Part shown: piece after piece, positions 49,401 to 64,000 of the stretch
Numbering within the stretch: position 1 is the stretch's first letter
How the letters are laid out: every line of letters begins with the position of its first letter
Source: Lineus longissimus
Taxonomy: Eukaryota; Nemertea; Pilidiophora; Heteronemertea; Lineidae
NCBI RefSeq assembly: GCF_910592395.1
Contig: NC_088323.1
Span: forward strand, 4,092,001-4,156,000
Direction: 5' to 3'
Length of the DNA stretch: 64,000 nt
Program-made: the position numbers and the translations under genes
The notes under the pieces: generated by a model
Databases searched by the model: none
Seen by the model: only the letters and a program-made list of their open reading frames with translations
Told to the model about the DNA's origin: nothing

Positions 49401-50960
49401 CAATGCTGGCTTCTTGCATCATTGTTCGGAACTTGGCCGTTGCCTCCTGAAAATGTTAGACAATATTGGAATGATATGTAAGAAGGCCAGATAAATAGCA
49501 TGAGAAAATCAAGATCAACCTGACTGGAGACAGGGACAGCCCACCGCAAGACAACCAGGCCTCTCAATTACATGATTCCTACACCGTAGAACGGTGTAGG
49601 CCGTACAGGATGTCCCCAAATTAGGTCTTTTTTTTTTTTTTTTTAAATAATATGAACCCCTGAAGCGTTTTTTGACCCCTAACATAACCAAATCTCATCC
49701 AAATGGCCTAATTTTATAGTTTTACCCTAAAATTAAGATTTTTCAGGTGTATGTGGTGATATCAGTCACTAACTTTGATTTATGACGTCGCTGTTCAGGC
49801 AAATTGGCGCGATGAAATGTCCCCAAATTAAGCCAAAACATATTTCTATTAATACCTGTATTGGGAGAAATGCATTTGAGGATCCCCTCTTGGCCCTATT
49901 GTAATTTTCCCGCTTTTTCTTTATCTTTGTTGTATCATGCCGAATAACTAATTACTATGCTCTCCCAGGTCAGTTTGCACGCTGAGCTGCACGAACGTCA
50001 GCCAATCAGCTTCTTCCAGCATCCTCACGTGACATGGGGAGCCAATCATACCTTAGCATGAGCAAGCTCGGTAGCCCAGATTCCTGGGCATCATTCTTGC
50101 TCTAGATTTACACTAAGCTACTTCACGTTTTAAATTTGTATAGACCGCAACTACAGTTATTCTCTGTTAGGAATGTCACAACCTGGGGACGGTCTGGTCA
50201 CAACCAGGACTCCAATTACAGTTATTCTCCGTTGGGACTGTCACAACCTTAGGACGGTCTCCGCCGTCTCTCACAGTCACAACCTCGAGGGGGCACCACA
50301 AAAAGCAAAAAAACATGGTACAAAAATACAGGGTGTAGAGGTCTCCACGTAATTGAAAGGCCTGACAACATAGGGATACATTTCAAAAAGACAGGTTCTA
50401 GCATCACACTCAAGATTCTGGGATGATACCTACATCATGCTGGGACTCCAGGTGGTTGATCACCTCTGATGCTCCATTCAGGTTGTCAAGTTCGATCTGA
50501 AAATTAGAGAGAAGAGACATTTAATGTGACTTAGACGAGAAATATGCTGGCATTCAATGATTCATTCCCCAATGATAGCACTCTCGAGTCAAGGTCAAGG
50601 AAAGTGCTCCGATAATCCCATGGCCATTGATGATGGTTTGAATCAAGAATAAGATCATCCCAGGCGATTCAATCCACTCGATCTGCATGGCAAATCAGAC
50701 AAGTCAAACAGTCGGTTTCAGAAGGTCAGCTTGACAAGATGACAGAGAGACTCATGAGAGGGCAAGGCCAGCTGGAACTGGTCACAGTTCATTCTATTCT
50801 AGCCTACCTTTTTACACTGCTACAGCCATCACAGCATTTGCATGCAAAAATCTCAAAAAATGAAAATGACAGCTGGACATTTGGCTCGCTATCTCACCTG
50901 AATGCGAGGATCAACGTGATCTTCCTCATCCGACATCGCGGCTGCACCTTCCTCTGCCAT
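46438..50960 (-). CDS. SH3BP5: SH3-domain-binding protein 5-like, Rab11 GEF (REI-1 family)
   Basis: Seven minus-strand exons: 50960-50898, 50496-50434, 49446-49318, 48428-48264, 48008-47835, 47465-47255 and 46898-46438. The first six join in phase 0, the last in phase 1, giving 421 aa (human SH3BP5 455, SH3BP5L 393). The N-terminal ~265 residues are long heptad-rich helices with family signatures KETITLAEQRLMQEKGRPFD, SAWQEMLNHATMK, ARHYFDLKAKHEEILE and LETISEEIHAKRRE. The C-terminal exon is low-complexity, Ser/Asp-rich and poorly conserved, as in the family. Known members form a coiled-coil bundle that acts as a guanine-nucleotide exchange factor for Rab11 on endosomes, and vertebrate SH3BP5 also binds BTK and JNK. 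It lies 926 bp downstream of NSUN6 on the same strand but has its own start and 5' flank. SH3BP5 versus SH3BP5L cannot be decided, as invertebrates usually carry one pre-duplication copy. Confidence 0.94.
49578..49830. repeat. Intronic hairpin and TGTCCCCAAATTA repeat pair
   Basis: Inside the third intron of SH3BP5, CCTACACCG (49578-49586) and CGGTGTAGG (49592-49600) form a perfect hairpin. TGTCCCCAAATTA then occurs twice, near 49611 and 49818, bounding a ~210 bp AT-rich segment with a poly-T run. Confidence 0.4.
50153..50275. repeat. Two-copy 63 bp tandem repeat in SH3BP5 intron 2
   Basis: ACAGTTATTCTC, then TGTCACAACCT and GACGGTCT, appears twice about 63 bp apart (from about 50153 and 50216). 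Confidence 0.5.
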
Positions 50961-51886
50961 CCGTTACTATTATCACCGCCTTTGATCACGTCATTATTGA
51001 ACAAATGATGATTAATCGAGCGGTTTTATGTCATAATTTTCTAGTTTTGCCAACTTGAGTTGTGGTTGTCGTTTTTGTAAACCTTAAAAAACGCTCCCGC
51101 ATTGCCGTTAATTTGCCGTGAGCTCAACCGAAGACAGGCCCGGTGTGAAAGTAAATTTAGTCACCTGAAGAATTAGTCCTACTCCTAACCTATGCATTGG
51201 GGGAAGGCCGACACTAATACTTTTTTGCCCCAATGTATCCTTGAAAATACCAGCTGCCGATTCGAACAATCATCCTCGGTAGTACTCGAACGCCCGGAAT
51301 CAGTTATTACCACCTTCAGATAGCCAAATGCATCTAGTTTCTTTATTTGATGTGAAAACATGGGGTCATCTCGGCTATTTTTTCTCAATATGGCATCTAG
51401 GCACCAGTGGTTTTCGATATCCACCACCTCTCGATATGACGTAGGAGTAATATGTAAAGAGCAAGCTCTAGTGAACTCGCACAACTGTAGTGTATGTCCT
51501 AGCAGACGTTTTTTAAATACATGATGATGTCCCACACCCGCAGTTCAGTGGCGCCGGTGTGAATAAATCTACTTGTGTGAATGGTCAATGGCTCATGACG
51601 TCATGAAATAATTGCCTCACGAGGAAGGAAACAAAACGACGACAAAAGCAAGGAATTGTCTTTCTTTCATATTATCTGAAAGTAGGAGCTGAAATGTTCT
51701 CTTATCAGAAGGCTAAAATTAGCATTAACAATGACAACCTTACTTTAGTATATCTGATATGATCTCAATGTAATTAATTCCCACAGGATATACATTCCAC
51801 TCTATCATTCTTAACACTAACAGACACTTTGAAATAGTAAGGCTTCTGACAATATAGGGTTAATCTTCAGTTCAAACAGTCGAGAC
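50961..51886. other. SH3BP5 5' flank and NSUN6 3' flank
   Basis: No gene is recognised. 51391-51452 is a minus-strand copy of the dispersed ~90 bp repeat, and this accounts for most of an apparent 116-codon minus-strand frame at 51185-51535. The part next to 50960 is the likely SH3BP5 promoter. Confidence 0.5.
51391..51452 (-). repeat. Dispersed ~90 bp repeat, copy E
   Basis: Read on the minus strand it contains ATTACTCCTACGTCATATCG, AGAGGTGG and ATATCGAAAACCACTGGTGC, in the same order as the copies at 31.4, 34.2, 36.8 and 38.6 kb. Confidence 0.5.
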
Positions 51887-56239
<4,353 letters not shown>

Positions 56240-57119
56240 GGTGCCAAAATATCCTCAGATGCTGGTCCAGAGTAACCAGTCAGACAAGGATCCAGTTTTG
56301 TGAGTTGTTGCTACTTCTGGCTGTACCGTCGCTACTTTTTGCTGCGTCACTGGATGTCCCAAGTCAAGCCCGCTGAAACGATGAGTAATCATATCAACGT
56401 TGTTGGCGATACTCTACCGCACCACCCCTCGCAATAACCACAGCCCGTGATTTTACTGGCTGACCCCCCCCCTCCTTCTCAAAGGGGCCTCCGACGCCAA
56501 TCACATTACACTGATACACATTCAGAATTATCTTTTTGGTGGACAATGAGAAGAAGCGTACGAGGGTCTATCTACTTCACGGCCCGAGACATTGTCACAA
56601 CCTTAACTTATAGACCCTTTTAGTTTTACAACACCAGGACTCAGGATCAGGACATTTCACATTGTCACATTGCGGGCCCAAACAAACCTTGATATAGGCA
56701 CAAAGTACAAAAGATCATGTGGTGTGCGACTATGCGAAACACATGTACAATTGGCTAAATGAGATGAGATGTTCTCTCGGAATCGACCAAAGTTTGTGAG
56801 GGACTGAGTTTCGTCCCAAAATAGATCTGTTTACACAGAAATGGCACTGCATTGCAGGTACTCTAATTGTCGGACGTCAGTTCGCCAAAGGAATCGAAGG
56901 ATTCACTAATTGGTTAAAAGGTGGCGCATTTCTCCCGGAAACCTTGACCTTTGACACTGTGCCGGTGCGTGGTGAAGTTGAGTTTGAGTTGCTCAAAAAT
57001 TAATAACCAGCCAATTTCACTCGATTTTTCGACGATATCGGTCAGATATTCTCTGTTCTTTTATATAACAGCTACCGATCGACATTTCTATTCTCAAACT
57101 GAACCGATTTTTGGCGAAC
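56240..57119. promoter_or_regulatory. Shared 5' region between NSUN6 and PHGDH
   Basis: The two start codons face away from each other 880 bp apart, so both promoters and 5' UTRs lie here. I see no clear TATA box placed for either gene. A short C run occurs near 56465. A bidirectional promoter is inferred from the arrangement only. Confidence 0.55.
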
Positions 57120-60100
57120 ATGGCGTTTAATTTGAAGAGAGTTCTGATCAGTGATGAAGTTGCACCAAAATGTGTGGAAATTCTCCAAACCAACGGAATC
57201 GAAGTGCTCAAAAACACAAAACTGACCAAGGAGCAGTTGTTGTCAGAAATTCCAGTGGGTATTATTTTGTAGATTTTGTTCCATTTTCAGTGTTCGATAT
57301 AACTGTTATGCTACAATTTCCTTTTTTAGTGAGATAAAAGTGCATTTGTGTTGGGCAATAGTGGTCTTGGATAATCGGGTTAGGGCGCATTCATTGCATA
57401 TTTCAGATGCAATGAATGCTCCCTGAACATCTGGGGTATTTCCAGGCAGCAACTCAAATGCATGTGCAACTTTTCCCCTGACCTAAATAAAATTAAAAAA
57501 TAACAGGTTACAAAATTACATGTAATTGAATAACTTTCACCAAATTTCTTTTAAAGCTTGATAGCCTAGCTGTTTAGAAGAAGAATCCAAGATCTAATTT
57601 ACACTTTTCTCTATCCGAACATTGTTATCCTTGATAATATGAGGAAGGCTCAGGCCTTGATAGGGAGCTCTTCGTTAAATAGGGCTGGTGAGCGAGAAGA
57701 CTCGGTGGGGGGGGGGGGGTATATAGTTAGGATGATGCCATCATGGCAGTTGACCGAAGAAGCAGTTGGCTAGCACACAATGTCAATGATTGATGGCGAG
57801 TAGTTGGTGGGTGGGAGAGGGGGGATATAGTCTCTATCCGAACATTGTTATCCTTGATATAATATACCTCCATGATCCGAAATACATTGTACTTGACATT
57901 TTTTGATAAACAATATAGGCCTAGGCTACATTTAAAGGGTAAGCACAATGAAAATGCCAAGTTGTCTTTTATTCTTCATTTAAAAGACCAAAAACAATGC
58001 GATAATATGCCTTTTATTTCATGAAAATATCTCAAAAATTGAAAAGTTATGAGCAGTCACTCAAAGTTAGAGATTTAGCGAGGCTTATTAAAAAAAATTG
58101 GGTCTATGATGTCATAGCATGTACTCCAATTTAATGAGATATTCAGTTCTTCAAATACTAATTGTTTACTTCACATACCATATAGGCCTACCATGTGTGG
58201 AGAGCATACTATTATGAAGAAAGTCTGTCATATTATTCAAAACTGCATGAATTGCTTACATCATGACATTATCATGTTGCATAATAACCAGGATTATAAA
58301 GAAATGTGGTTATATTGGCTTACTAATATTAGCTAACATAAAAGCAAACTAGCTTTGATCCTCTGAATAAAGTGCACCACAAGAGGTCATTGTGCTTTGC
58401 CTTTATAAGTTGTATACAAAATTTCAGACGCAGCTGACAAGCCTGATGCACCTCTAAGAAATCATTTGGGGACTGGAGAGAAAAGCAATTGAATGCACTT
58501 ACTTTTGACCCAGGGTGTAAAGTCCAGACCAAAGTCCCTTCATCATTGATTTCTCTGAAACTTAAAACAAAGGCAAATATTCGATACTTGATAACAAGTA
58601 TGTGATAAAAAAATATTGAAATTATGTCAGTCAACTTGGGCGCTAGATTGGCTGAGAGGAGAATAGTACCCAAGCTCTCCACCATGTGGCACCACATGAT
58701 GTATCACACTGAAACCGACCCATCTAACAAATGCCAAAATCTTCTATTTGGAAATTGTTTGTCCTCTTTTCAGAAATATGATGGCCTCATTGTACGCTCG
58801 GCAACCAAGGTCACATCTGATGTTATTGAGGCAGGAACAAGGTTGAAGATCATCGGGCGTGCTGGTACCGGGGTCGACAACATCGACTGTAATGCCGCAA
58901 CCAAGAGGGGTGTCATTGTGATGAAGTAAGAAAGATTTCTTCTCTACGAAGGCCATCAAAAATCCTTGTACATATGAAGCTGGGTACTTGGCAGAATCCT
59001 ATTTTTCGATTGCGATATTGTGATCATAATGCAGGCCACAGCAATCTTGTTCGGGGGTGCATTACACTTTTTACAGCCATGTCTTCCAATTTCAGCACTC
59101 CAGGCGGCAACACTCTCAGTGCCGCTGAACACACATGTTCCATGATCATGGCTGTCAGCCGTCACATTCCCCAGGGCCATGAGACCATGCGACAAGGGAA
59201 GTGGGACCGAAAGAAGTTCATGGGAAATGAAGTCTACGGAAAGACACTAGCCATTATAGGACTTGGGCGCATCGGTAAAGAGGTTGCCACACGAATGCAA
59301 GCATTTGGAATGACGGTAAGGCACAAGATATTGATGGCTTGGAAACGCATTTTTATCCCCATCTTTCAACAGCGTTTAAGAATATAAACTCCACATCTTA
59401 ACTTGGGGAGATGATACGACCTGATACTAGTGATAGCTTGGAGGCGCCTACGATATTTATTAAACAGATTCTTTTTCTTTAAGACAATTGGTTATGACCC
59501 CATCATTCCTGCGGAAGTTTCTGCCACATTCGACACAGAATGGATGCCCCTGGATGACCTTTGGCCTAAAGCTGATTATATCACCGTGCACACCCCCCTC
59601 ATTCCACAAACCAGAAGTAAGTTCAACCGTGGGAGAATATTGGTGTTGTCGGCCCGAGAATCCAGATTATGCATGGATATGCATGTAGGGGATGGCAGTT
59701 CACCGCAGGTTCAGATTTTGTTCCCAGTTAAAGCAAATTTCAAACGATCAATATAATGCTCTTCCCTGGGCTCAGTTGATACCAGTCTCAGAACAATTGA
59801 TGCATTCCATCAAGTCACACTAGAGTTTCTGAATGGAACCCTATTGCGGGCCCTATTGCGGTTAATTTTCCACCACCCGAAACAATTCTAATTTAAAAGT
59901 GGGCTGACTCACTGGTTGTGCGAAGTCCCCTTTAAGTTCATTAAATTAGAATTCAACGATGTCTTTGTTGTCGTTTCAGATCTCATAAATCTTGAAGTTC
60001 TCAAGAAGTGCAAAAAGAACGTCCGTCTTATCAACGTGGCACGTGGCGGTATCATTGATGAGGAAGGTCTCCTCCAGGCTCTCGAACAGGGATTCTGCGG

Positions 60101-62236
60101 AGGGGCAGCCTTGGATGTGTTTGTCGAGGTCAGTAGGCCAGAATCCGAAGCATTCATCTCGTGCTTTTTTTCTGTCTGACATTGGTTGGGAAATTTAACA
60201 GTGTTACAGCATCTGCAAAAATTTATTAATAACAAGACCATTATAATTTTGTTTTTTCAGGAACCACCGACGAATACGAAACTAACTCAACACCCACTGA
60301 TAGTGTGTACCCCACATCTCGGTGCCAGCACTGTCGAGGCCCAGGCTCGAGTAGCAGAGGAGATTGCTGAGCAGTTTGTTGCCGGTGTTCAGGGGAAAAG
60401 TTTATTTGGTGCTGTAAGTATAAGTCCTTTTGAATATTTTGAGAAATATTTTTAAATATGTTTTGGGAGCACTTCACCATTTTACTCTTAAAAATGTGGG
60501 CTTAGTCCCATCAACGTTAATCAACGTCTTAAACACCCATCTGCCTACTGGCCAAGGAAGTTGTCTTTCTCTTTCTTAAAAGATTTGTAATGTCCATTTC
60601 TTTTTCCAGATCAATGCCCAAGCTATGACCAATGCCTTGAGTGCTGACACGAAACCTTGGGTTCAGTGTGGGACAGCCATGGGAGCAGTTTTGGCAACGA
60701 TGTCAGGAAGTGGCATGAACAGCAACACTAAGGTCAAGGTTATATCACAAGGTAGGTTATTGGGTCAACATCATATTGTTGGAGATATCGTGAGTGGACA
60801 ATATCGGTTGACCAAATCAATTAGTCTCCATGATCAGTGACCCTTGACCTTAAAAGGTAGGTTCAAAATCTGTAGGGAATTTGTCTTGTTACTTGATCTG
60901 GGTGACAAAGTGTTCTTGACTGTGAGAACAAATCTTTAATTTTTCTTGCAAACATGACACATCTTCCTCAGAATTCGTTTCAAGGGGACTAGTTATCTCT
61001 TATTTCAGTTTCCCAGGAGAGTGTCTCTTTCTTGAGCATTACATTATAAAATCAGGGATGCGTCTTGATAAAAAAAGTGTTCTATTGTTCCCCGAACGAG
61101 TTTATATTTGCTTGCACTGTTTCAGGTCCTGGATTGGACAAGTCCGGTTCTTACCTAGGAGCAGCTGTACTAGCTGGGTTACTCAGGTTACAATGCAATG
61201 GATTCCTCAACCTTGTGAATGCCCCCGTCTTCGCCAAGGAAATGGGAATTGAGGTACATGTAGGATCAGTTTCCATAGCGATAGCTCAAGTTGATGATTA
61301 AGTGATGCAGGACTGGTTCCAGCAACATAACGGTTTTAAGAAAACAGAAATAGAAACCGATTTTAACAGTTCTTGGTACTGGAGAGATTTGGAATCCATC
61401 CCGACTTAAGGGGTCCTCCTGGTCTATGATGAAAACTCATGCACCACGCTGACACCCAGTGTTGACCAACTTATCAACCACCATTGATGTTTCTGAGACC
61501 GCAATGTTCCAATCCTTGACCGAGCACAATTTTCAACCATATATCTGTAAGGTGTCAATCATTTAGTACTTGAACGTAATTTTCCGATTGTACACTGGTG
61601 CCCCGACTTCCAACTATTCCTGGCACAAAAATGTATTCTTTCTATATTCCTCTACAGATCACCACAGAATACAAGGAAGCTGCCTCCCAGTTGGTCCAAG
61701 TCATCGTACAACAGGACGGAAGCCCTGTCTGTAACAAAGTTAGTGGCTTCGCCAGCAACAACTCTTCCATGCTCACTGAAATGAACAGTGGTCAATATGT
61801 GCAGCCTGTCTGCTTAGCTGGGAACCTTCTCATCTACCAGGCCCAGGCTAACCCACAGGTTATGCCTGCTGTTGCAGGTTTGTAGCATTTTTGAAATGTT
61901 TGCGTGGAATTAGACTTCGATCAATGGCCTTTTTGTCCCTGTTGCTGTGAAAGTGACCTGTTTTCAACTTGCACACAATCTGTCTGGATAGCTATGCTTG
62001 CTGTCTAAAGAAGGCAGTAGTCCTTGAAGTAGCTTAAAGTAGCTTGAATCAAATTATAATCTACGTGTGCTTAATTTTTAGGAGCTCTTGCCGGTGAAGA
62101 CTGCACCCCAATGTCTTTTGCATCCTCCAGCCCAGTCAACGGCCAAGCCTGGAATGTCATGCACCTGTCGGTGCCGTTGAAAAACCCGGATATACTGAAG
62201 CTGCACGTCACCGGCCTTTACCAGCTGACGCTGTAA
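57120..62236 (+). CDS. PHGDH: D-3-phosphoglycerate dehydrogenase
   Basis: Ten plus-strand exons: 57120-57254, 58774-58925, 59096-59315, 59484-59616, 59980-60128, 60261-60413, 60610-60751, 61126-61253, 61658-61877 and 62082-62236. Phases all match, giving 528 aa (human 533). It oxidises 3-phosphoglycerate to 3-phosphohydroxypyruvate with NAD+, the first step of serine synthesis in the cytosol. The N-terminal substrate-binding segment has [14 protein letters not shown] and [11 protein letters not shown]; the Rossmann NAD site is [15 protein letters not shown]. The catalytic residues fall exactly at the human numbers: R235 (VARGG), E264 (start of exon 6, EEPP) and H282 (PHLGAST). The C-terminal ~210 residues fit the longer animal-type enzyme; the last stretch ([13 protein letters not shown]) aligns with the vertebrate C-terminus. 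It is divergently arranged with NSUN6. Intron 1 (1.5 kb) is the longest. Confidence 0.97.
57707..57719 (+). repeat. Poly-G tract (13 G) in PHGDH intron 1
   Basis: A single-base run of 13 G. Similar tracts occur at 14759, 15421, 18876, 23774, 34044, 39101 and 63694. Confidence 0.9.
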
Positions 62237-63240
62237 GACGATATTAGTCTGTGATAAAAATTGTGGATATTGTTAGAAAAAAATGCTCCATGTTTCTGAT
62301 TCTGTAAACATGTATTTTTTCCTTGTGTTGATCAAGTGTACTGGTTACAAATAAGCGAGTTCAAGGTTGTCAATGTGTATGTGCATCCATTTGCCTAACT
62401 AACAGCAAAGGATGCTGCATTTCAAAAATAAACCAAACCAACCTACGGAATCTTCTGGAGGAAAATACTCCACTCGTATCCACTTCAAAGGAAAAAGAAG
62501 GCAGGGGACACACTCCGGTACAAGCACAGACAGGCATATTGGCATGTGTGTATTGCTGTTATGAAATTGAAATATTAAATTCAGGAGTTTTCTAACTCGC
62601 CACATGAACATGGCTGGCACACTTCACCACTTGGTTTGTACTGCCACTGCTTCATTTCAGACACTTTATGAGTAAGTGATAATCATGGACTCGCTTATTG
62701 TTCAAAACAATTTGCTACCACCTCCACAACATAACTCGCATTACTGAAAATAACCAAAAATTACCTGTTTCTGTTCTTTGACCATCCTTTGCTTCGAGTA
62801 AAGCTTGACCCACGAACTTGTACAAATCCAGTCATGTTTAACTTTGCATAATAGGTAATTGGTAGATTGATTATGTTGATGATACTTGTATATTGTTAAC
62901 TTCCAGAGTTGTTTCGGACATTTGTCAGTGAAAAAACGTGGACATTTCCTCCCTATGTTTTCTATTGAAAAGTAGGTGTACCGGTGACCTTCTGTAAAGA
63001 TACATGTACCATACCACGTTTTTTTCGTACAGTTTTTGAGTAGATAGCTGGTGAAGTGCTACACATGAAATTTAGTGTTGTGATGAAATTATCGTACCAA
63101 ATATTCTATGTATGTGGTTAGGTTTCCAGCTGTTGTTTTTTCAATTTGTGCTATGTTTACATTTCTGTACAATATTGTATTATTGTAATATCTATAGTAG
63201 ACATGTACCAGTGTCCAGTGTCTAGCAAAGAAAATAAAGT
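62237..63240 (+). terminator. PHGDH 3' UTR and poly(A) signal
   Basis: About 1 kb of non-coding sequence follows the stop codon. AATAAA at 63233-63238, followed by a T/GT-rich stretch, is the most likely cleavage signal. Confidence 0.6.
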
Positions 63241-64000
63241 TTTTTCAAAACTATGACGTGTTAGATTTTATTCTTCTTTCGAGTACTGACTTCACTTGAT
63301 CATCTTGGGTTCTTACCCTGAGTAGCATAGTCTTGAAGGTAGACATGGTTGTGAAACAAAACAGTGACTATGTAAGGTAAAGGAAAATGCTGTGGTTTTG
63401 AGAAAGGTTTCCGTATAGCACACAATGATATTACTTTCCTCATGAAAGCTGCTGTTCAATGTGATGCATTGCCTCCTGTAGTGTTGTCTGAATATCTGTA
63501 CCAATTTTAGGCAAGTGGTGTCCTGCAACGTTCTGTTTGATTCTGGGCCTGTTCCCTGTTCCAAAAACACGACAAGAACATGGGAATGTGTTTCAATTCA
63601 GATACAAAATCCCTATCCATCTTCTAAATCTTTTATTCTCGTTTGTGGTTTTTCTGGCAACTCGTGAGCGCAGAAAAGGAACGTGAATTACCTGGGGGGG
63701 GGGGGGTGACAGTACAACAGTAGGCCTACGGTCAGGACCCTAGGCCTACGGTCAGATCAGAACGCAGTGGACCGGCCTCTTCCTGTCGCCCTGAACGACG
63801 ATCAGGATACCCAGCTCAGGCTTATTTCTGTTATAATGTTGACCATTTCTCAAAAGTTCTTCAAAGGGTGATGTTCCCAATGTGCCACCGTAGGACAATA
63901 ATATACAGATGAGATAAGGGGAAATCCCAGATTTATAATTTAGGGAACATACCTTATTATCTCATACCTACTGCATTTATATGTTCAAATCATCAAAATT
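63241..64000. other. Downstream flank
   Basis: No gene is recognised. A G13 tract lies at 63694-63706 and a short repeat of TAGGCCTACGGTCAG at about 63721-63755. The minus-strand frame at 63313-63570 has no domain. Confidence 0.45.

Noticed and set aside
51185-51535. 116-codon minus-strand open frame between SH3BP5 and NSUN6
   Set aside because: It contains a copy of the dispersed ~90 bp repeat; no homology recognised.

Overview
This 64 kb window is nuclear DNA of an animal, most likely a marine invertebrate. The genes are intron-rich with canonical GT-AG junctions and UTRs. There is a metazoan TGF-beta superfamily ligand, a Metaviridae-type retrotransposon, many short foldback elements and long poly-G/poly-C tracts. 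No prokaryotic signals are present. The phylum cannot be fixed from the sequence alone.

Layout. 1-9182 is a gene-free block of nested satellite repeats: a ~100 bp cassette, a ~240 bp unit, and an AT-rich higher-order unit of about 1.14 kb in tandem at 4.4-8.8 kb. It is followed by ~20 copies of a 55 bp satellite (9183-10289), a TTAA-flanked MITE (10565-10906) and a duplicated dispersed repeat. 11.4-16.8 kb has no confident gene but holds direct and inverted duplications and a foldback. From 16.9 kb the genes are: a GNAT-like N-acetyltransferase (+), an F-box/LRR protein (-) with an in-frame stop, a 37 bp minisatellite, a nine-exon TGF-beta superfamily ligand (-, 24.2-35.0 kb), an intact LTR retrotransposon (+, 39.1-43.8 kb), SH3BP5-like Rab11 GEF (-, 46.4-51.0 kb), NSUN6 tRNA methyltransferase (-, 51.9-56.2 kb) and phosphoglycerate dehydrogenase PHGDH (+, 57.1-63.2 kb).

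I rebuilt each gene exon by exon by matching splice-site phases. Five gene models close without adjustment: PHGDH 528 aa, SH3BP5-like 421 aa, TGF-beta-type ligand 454 aa, GNAT-like up to 424 aa, and NSUN6 597 aa with one weak donor. The F-box model closes only if one TAA codon inside exon 1 is read through. The genes do not form a pathway. The clearest regulatory relationship is the head-to-head NSUN6/PHGDH pair, which shares about 880 bp of 5' sequence.

The most notable items are the F-box gene with its single nonsense codon, the divergent seven-cysteine ligand with a shortened wrist region, the very young retrotransposon with 112 bp identical LTRs, the satellite architecture at the left end, and a dispersed ~90 bp repeat family at 31-51 kb that I do not recognise.
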